A stretch of 23,088 nt of DNA. Source: Podochytrium sp. JEL0797 (Eukaryota > Chytridiomycota > Chytridiomycetes > Chytridiales > Chytriomycetaceae). Below are positions 21,421 to 23,088 of the stretch, piece by piece. The first letter of the stretch is position 1. Each line of letters opens with the position of its first letter. The stretch is from positions 1 to 23,088 of the forward strand of contig JADGJG010000348.1 in assembly GCA_027596195.1 (NCBI GenBank), given 5' to 3'. The translations under genes and the position numbers were made by a program. Under the pieces are notes generated by a model that saw only the letters and a list, made by a program, of their open reading frames with translations, was not told the origin of the DNA and searched no databases.

Positions 21421-21965
21421 ATGTTGTCACCAGATTTCGAAGTTATCCGAGCAACGTCCAAGGAGCAGATAGAACGATGTATGGCCATCCGAATGGAAGT
21501 GTTCTCTCATGAACAGGTGCAAAGCGCAATCGGAGATTTCATTTCAAGCTTTCGCCTTTCTGCCCCAACCCGCTGATTTTCAATCACTAGGGATTCAATC
21601 CTGCCATTGAAATCAACGAAATAGACGCCGTTAGCTTGCATTACCTTCTTTTCCGCAGCGGCAGTGACTTCGGGGATCTGTCGCAAGCAATCGGCGTGGC
21701 TCGGTCTTTCGAAGATCCGGCCGACAAAACGATTGCCAAGATTGGTCGAGTTGCCGTGGTGAGGGGTGGAAGATTGAAGGGTGCCGGCAAAGTTCTGATG
21801 CTTGGAGTCGAGGACGTTCTAAAACAGGTTGGGGGATTCCGAATCTTGAAATTGCACAGCGTTTGCGCTGCTGCAAAGTTTTACGAGGCATGCGGATACA
21901 CTGCGGAGGGAGACATTTTCGATGACGAAGGGTGTCCCCACGTGATGATGAGCAAGAAGCTGTGA
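21421..21965 (+). CDS. GNAT-family N-acetyltransferase, copy 2 (GNAT2)
   Basis: Exons 21421-21516 and 21591-21965 (74-nt intron in the same position as GNAT1) give 156 aa with no stops or frameshifts. Motif A is conserved: 'IGRVAVVRGGRLKGAGKVLM'. About 23 residues differ from GNAT1, several near the substrate side (for example Asp35Asn, Asp40Asn, Tyr74Asp), while the acetyl-CoA loop is unchanged, which suggests selection to stay functional. The ATG lies only 55 bp after the URB1 pseudogene stop, so its promoter must lie within the pseudogene or this spacer. A variant AATAAG follows the stop (about 21977). It could be expressed or a young, not yet decayed copy. Confidence 0.82.
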
Positions 21966-21991
21966 GGGTTTTTGCCAATAAGAAATTATAT

Positions 21992-22371
21992 CCGGACGGA
22001 ATCCAGACTTGGAAGAACAACACGGCCAAGAGCAACACGGCTACCCCAAGATGACCTCGTTCATTGCTGCTGCCATCGCATAATCTCGACGCATGCACGC
22101 CGGGGACTTGCGGTGGCCCCACGCTCGCAGAAGGTTTCTTCGAGATTCCTTTTTTGTGTGCCGCTTCTTGAGATGCAGAGTTCTGCACAGATTGATCTTG
22201 AGCCGTCGTTCCACAGCGAGGCGACTTCGAACGACATAACGCTCATCGACCAACGCGTCAAAAGCCACTTGCTCTTTGCCGACCGCTTCTTCCGCACCAC
22301 CGCTAATCAAAGAGCAGGACAAGTTCATACCCTTAACCTATCTGTATCTAGGCCGGCTGTGTATATCCAAT
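21992..22371 (+). repeat. Repeat block A, copy 2
   Basis: Same-orientation homologue of 9297-9672, starting 26 bp after the GNAT2 stop. A + strand frame reads 'LPLLEMQSSAQIDLEP...FADRFFRTTANQ', while a - strand frame of 95 codons (22041-22328) is also open. In copy 1 both frames are broken by indels, so neither is supported as a gene. Confidence 0.75.
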
Positions 22372-22513
22372 GAAGCTGTGGCCTTCAATGCGCGAATATG
22401 AGGAAGTGGGAGGTGGTCTCACATTTTTTTTTCAGATGATCAAACGCAAAATCTTGCTCTCAAGGTATGTCCTATTACTAGTAGATTTTTTGCACCAAAA
22501 AAAAAATCGACCA
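22372..22513. other. Spacer before SART3-like fragment C2
   Basis: It holds a splice-like unit, TTTTTTTTCAG then 28 bases (about 22436-22463) then GTATGT, which could be an orphan exon or chance. An imperfect A/T palindrome (GATTTTTT ... AAAAAATC, about 22483-22509) lies just upstream of the C2 ATG. Confidence 0.3.
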
Positions 22514-22902
22514 ATGAGCGAAGCCCTTCTCGCTGTGCTCGAAGAGGTTTCATCGTCCACCTTCCCCACTCTCTCCACCCAACTAAACAAAACCCAAATA
22601 GCTCACCGAACACCCATTCAGCTACGACAGCCATGCCAAATACGTTGCCCTGCTCAAACAGACGGAAGGCGTTGATGACGATTTGCGCGCCGCCCGACAG
22701 TCCATGCATTCCATCTTTCCGTTGACTGAAGGTGTGATCTCGTTCAGATAGGGATGAAGAGAGCGTACTGCTGTTGGACAGGGAAAGCAGCCGCGTGGAG
22801 AAGAGAGTAGAGGGGGTCGGGAAAAAGCCAGGGGAAAGAGTCTGCGCGTTCCTGGAAGCGGATTGAGTCTGTCTGGATATATCGAATCGAGAGACAGTGC
22901 TA
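22514..22902 (+). pseudogene. SART3/Prp24-like 5' gene fragment (copy C2), decaying
   Basis: Exon 1 is 22514-22546 ('MSEALLAVLEE'). An intron of 55 nt (22547-22601; GTTTCA donor, AACTAAAC branch site, ATAG acceptor) leads in phase to 'LTEHPFSYDSHAKYVALLKQ' followed by '...LRAARQSMHSIFPLTE'. This matches the N-terminal HAT repeat of SART3/Prp24-type U4/U6 recycling factors, where 'ARQKMSEIFPLTEELW' is conserved. After 'FPLTE' the expected Trp-containing repeat is absent and the frame stops at 22748-22750. Further weak matches in shifted frames ('RDEESVLLLDRESSRVE') suggest a decayed continuation. It is therefore a fragment or pseudogene, although its first two exons look intact. A longer gene with an unseen exon is less likely. 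Confidence 0.6.
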
Positions 22903-23088
22903 GTTTCGGTGACAGACAAAACGAGGCGGGAGGTGACAAGCCGACGTGCTTGCCTTTTGCGCAGTTTGGGTTTGCGCGGCTGAACACGTCCATACTCGAT
23001 CGAACTGGGCACGTATCAACGGAATGCATTGGGAGGAGATAATTGGATGTTATTGTGGAAAGATGATTTGGGACCTGGGGGTGTGTGT
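22903..23088. other. Right window edge, nothing recognised
   Basis: No supported frame on either strand. It may be further decayed SART3-like sequence, but I could not align it by eye. It ends in a short GT repeat. Confidence 0.3.

Noticed and set aside
22041..22328. 95-codon - strand frame in repeat A2
   Set aside because: The matching frame in A1 is broken by indels, and substitutions between copies show no codon-position preference.

Overview
The window is eukaryotic nuclear DNA, most likely from an early-diverging (zoosporic, chytrid-like) fungus. Genes are compact and intron-bearing (GT-AG introns of about 47-95 nt, often with CTAAC-type branch sites). AATAAA motifs follow stop codons, and leaders are pyrimidine-rich. 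The gene content (Fanzor-type nuclease, RNA 3'-phosphate cyclase, 14-helix MFS exporter, URB1) fits such a fungus. Lineage is inferred from these features, not from a search.

Layout. (1) 1-2782: an RNA-guided-nuclease-type (Fanzor/TnpB-like) gene, cut by the window edge at its 5' end, with one 55-nt intron. It has an N-terminal C2H2 zinc finger, a very acidic linker and a C-terminal RuvC nuclease with zinc ribbon. (2) 2899-4050: RNA 3'-terminal phosphate cyclase (RTCA). (3) 4205-6920: an unrecognised Gln/Pro-rich, largely disordered protein with a C-terminal coiled coil. (4) 7173-9054: a DHA2-type MFS drug:H+ antiporter in four exons. (5) 9055-10533: non-genic, holding repeat copies A1 and B1. 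(6) 10534-11071: a GNAT acetyltransferase (GNAT1). (7) 11408-19743: URB1/NPA1, a 13-exon ribosome-biogenesis gene. (8) 19744-23088: a patchwork of duplicated pieces. In order these are B2, a broken SART3-like fragment (C1), a truncated URB1 pseudogene, an intact second GNAT gene (GNAT2), A2, and a second SART3-like 5' fragment (C2).

For the most part the genes are independent housekeeping or accessory loci, all on the + strand. The two points of real interest are the Fanzor-like gene, with its unusual N-terminal fusion and possible guide-RNA hairpins at its 3' end, and the segmental duplication around URB1/GNAT. In the latter, a 218-bp perfectly identical block lies between more diverged flanks, suggesting gene conversion.
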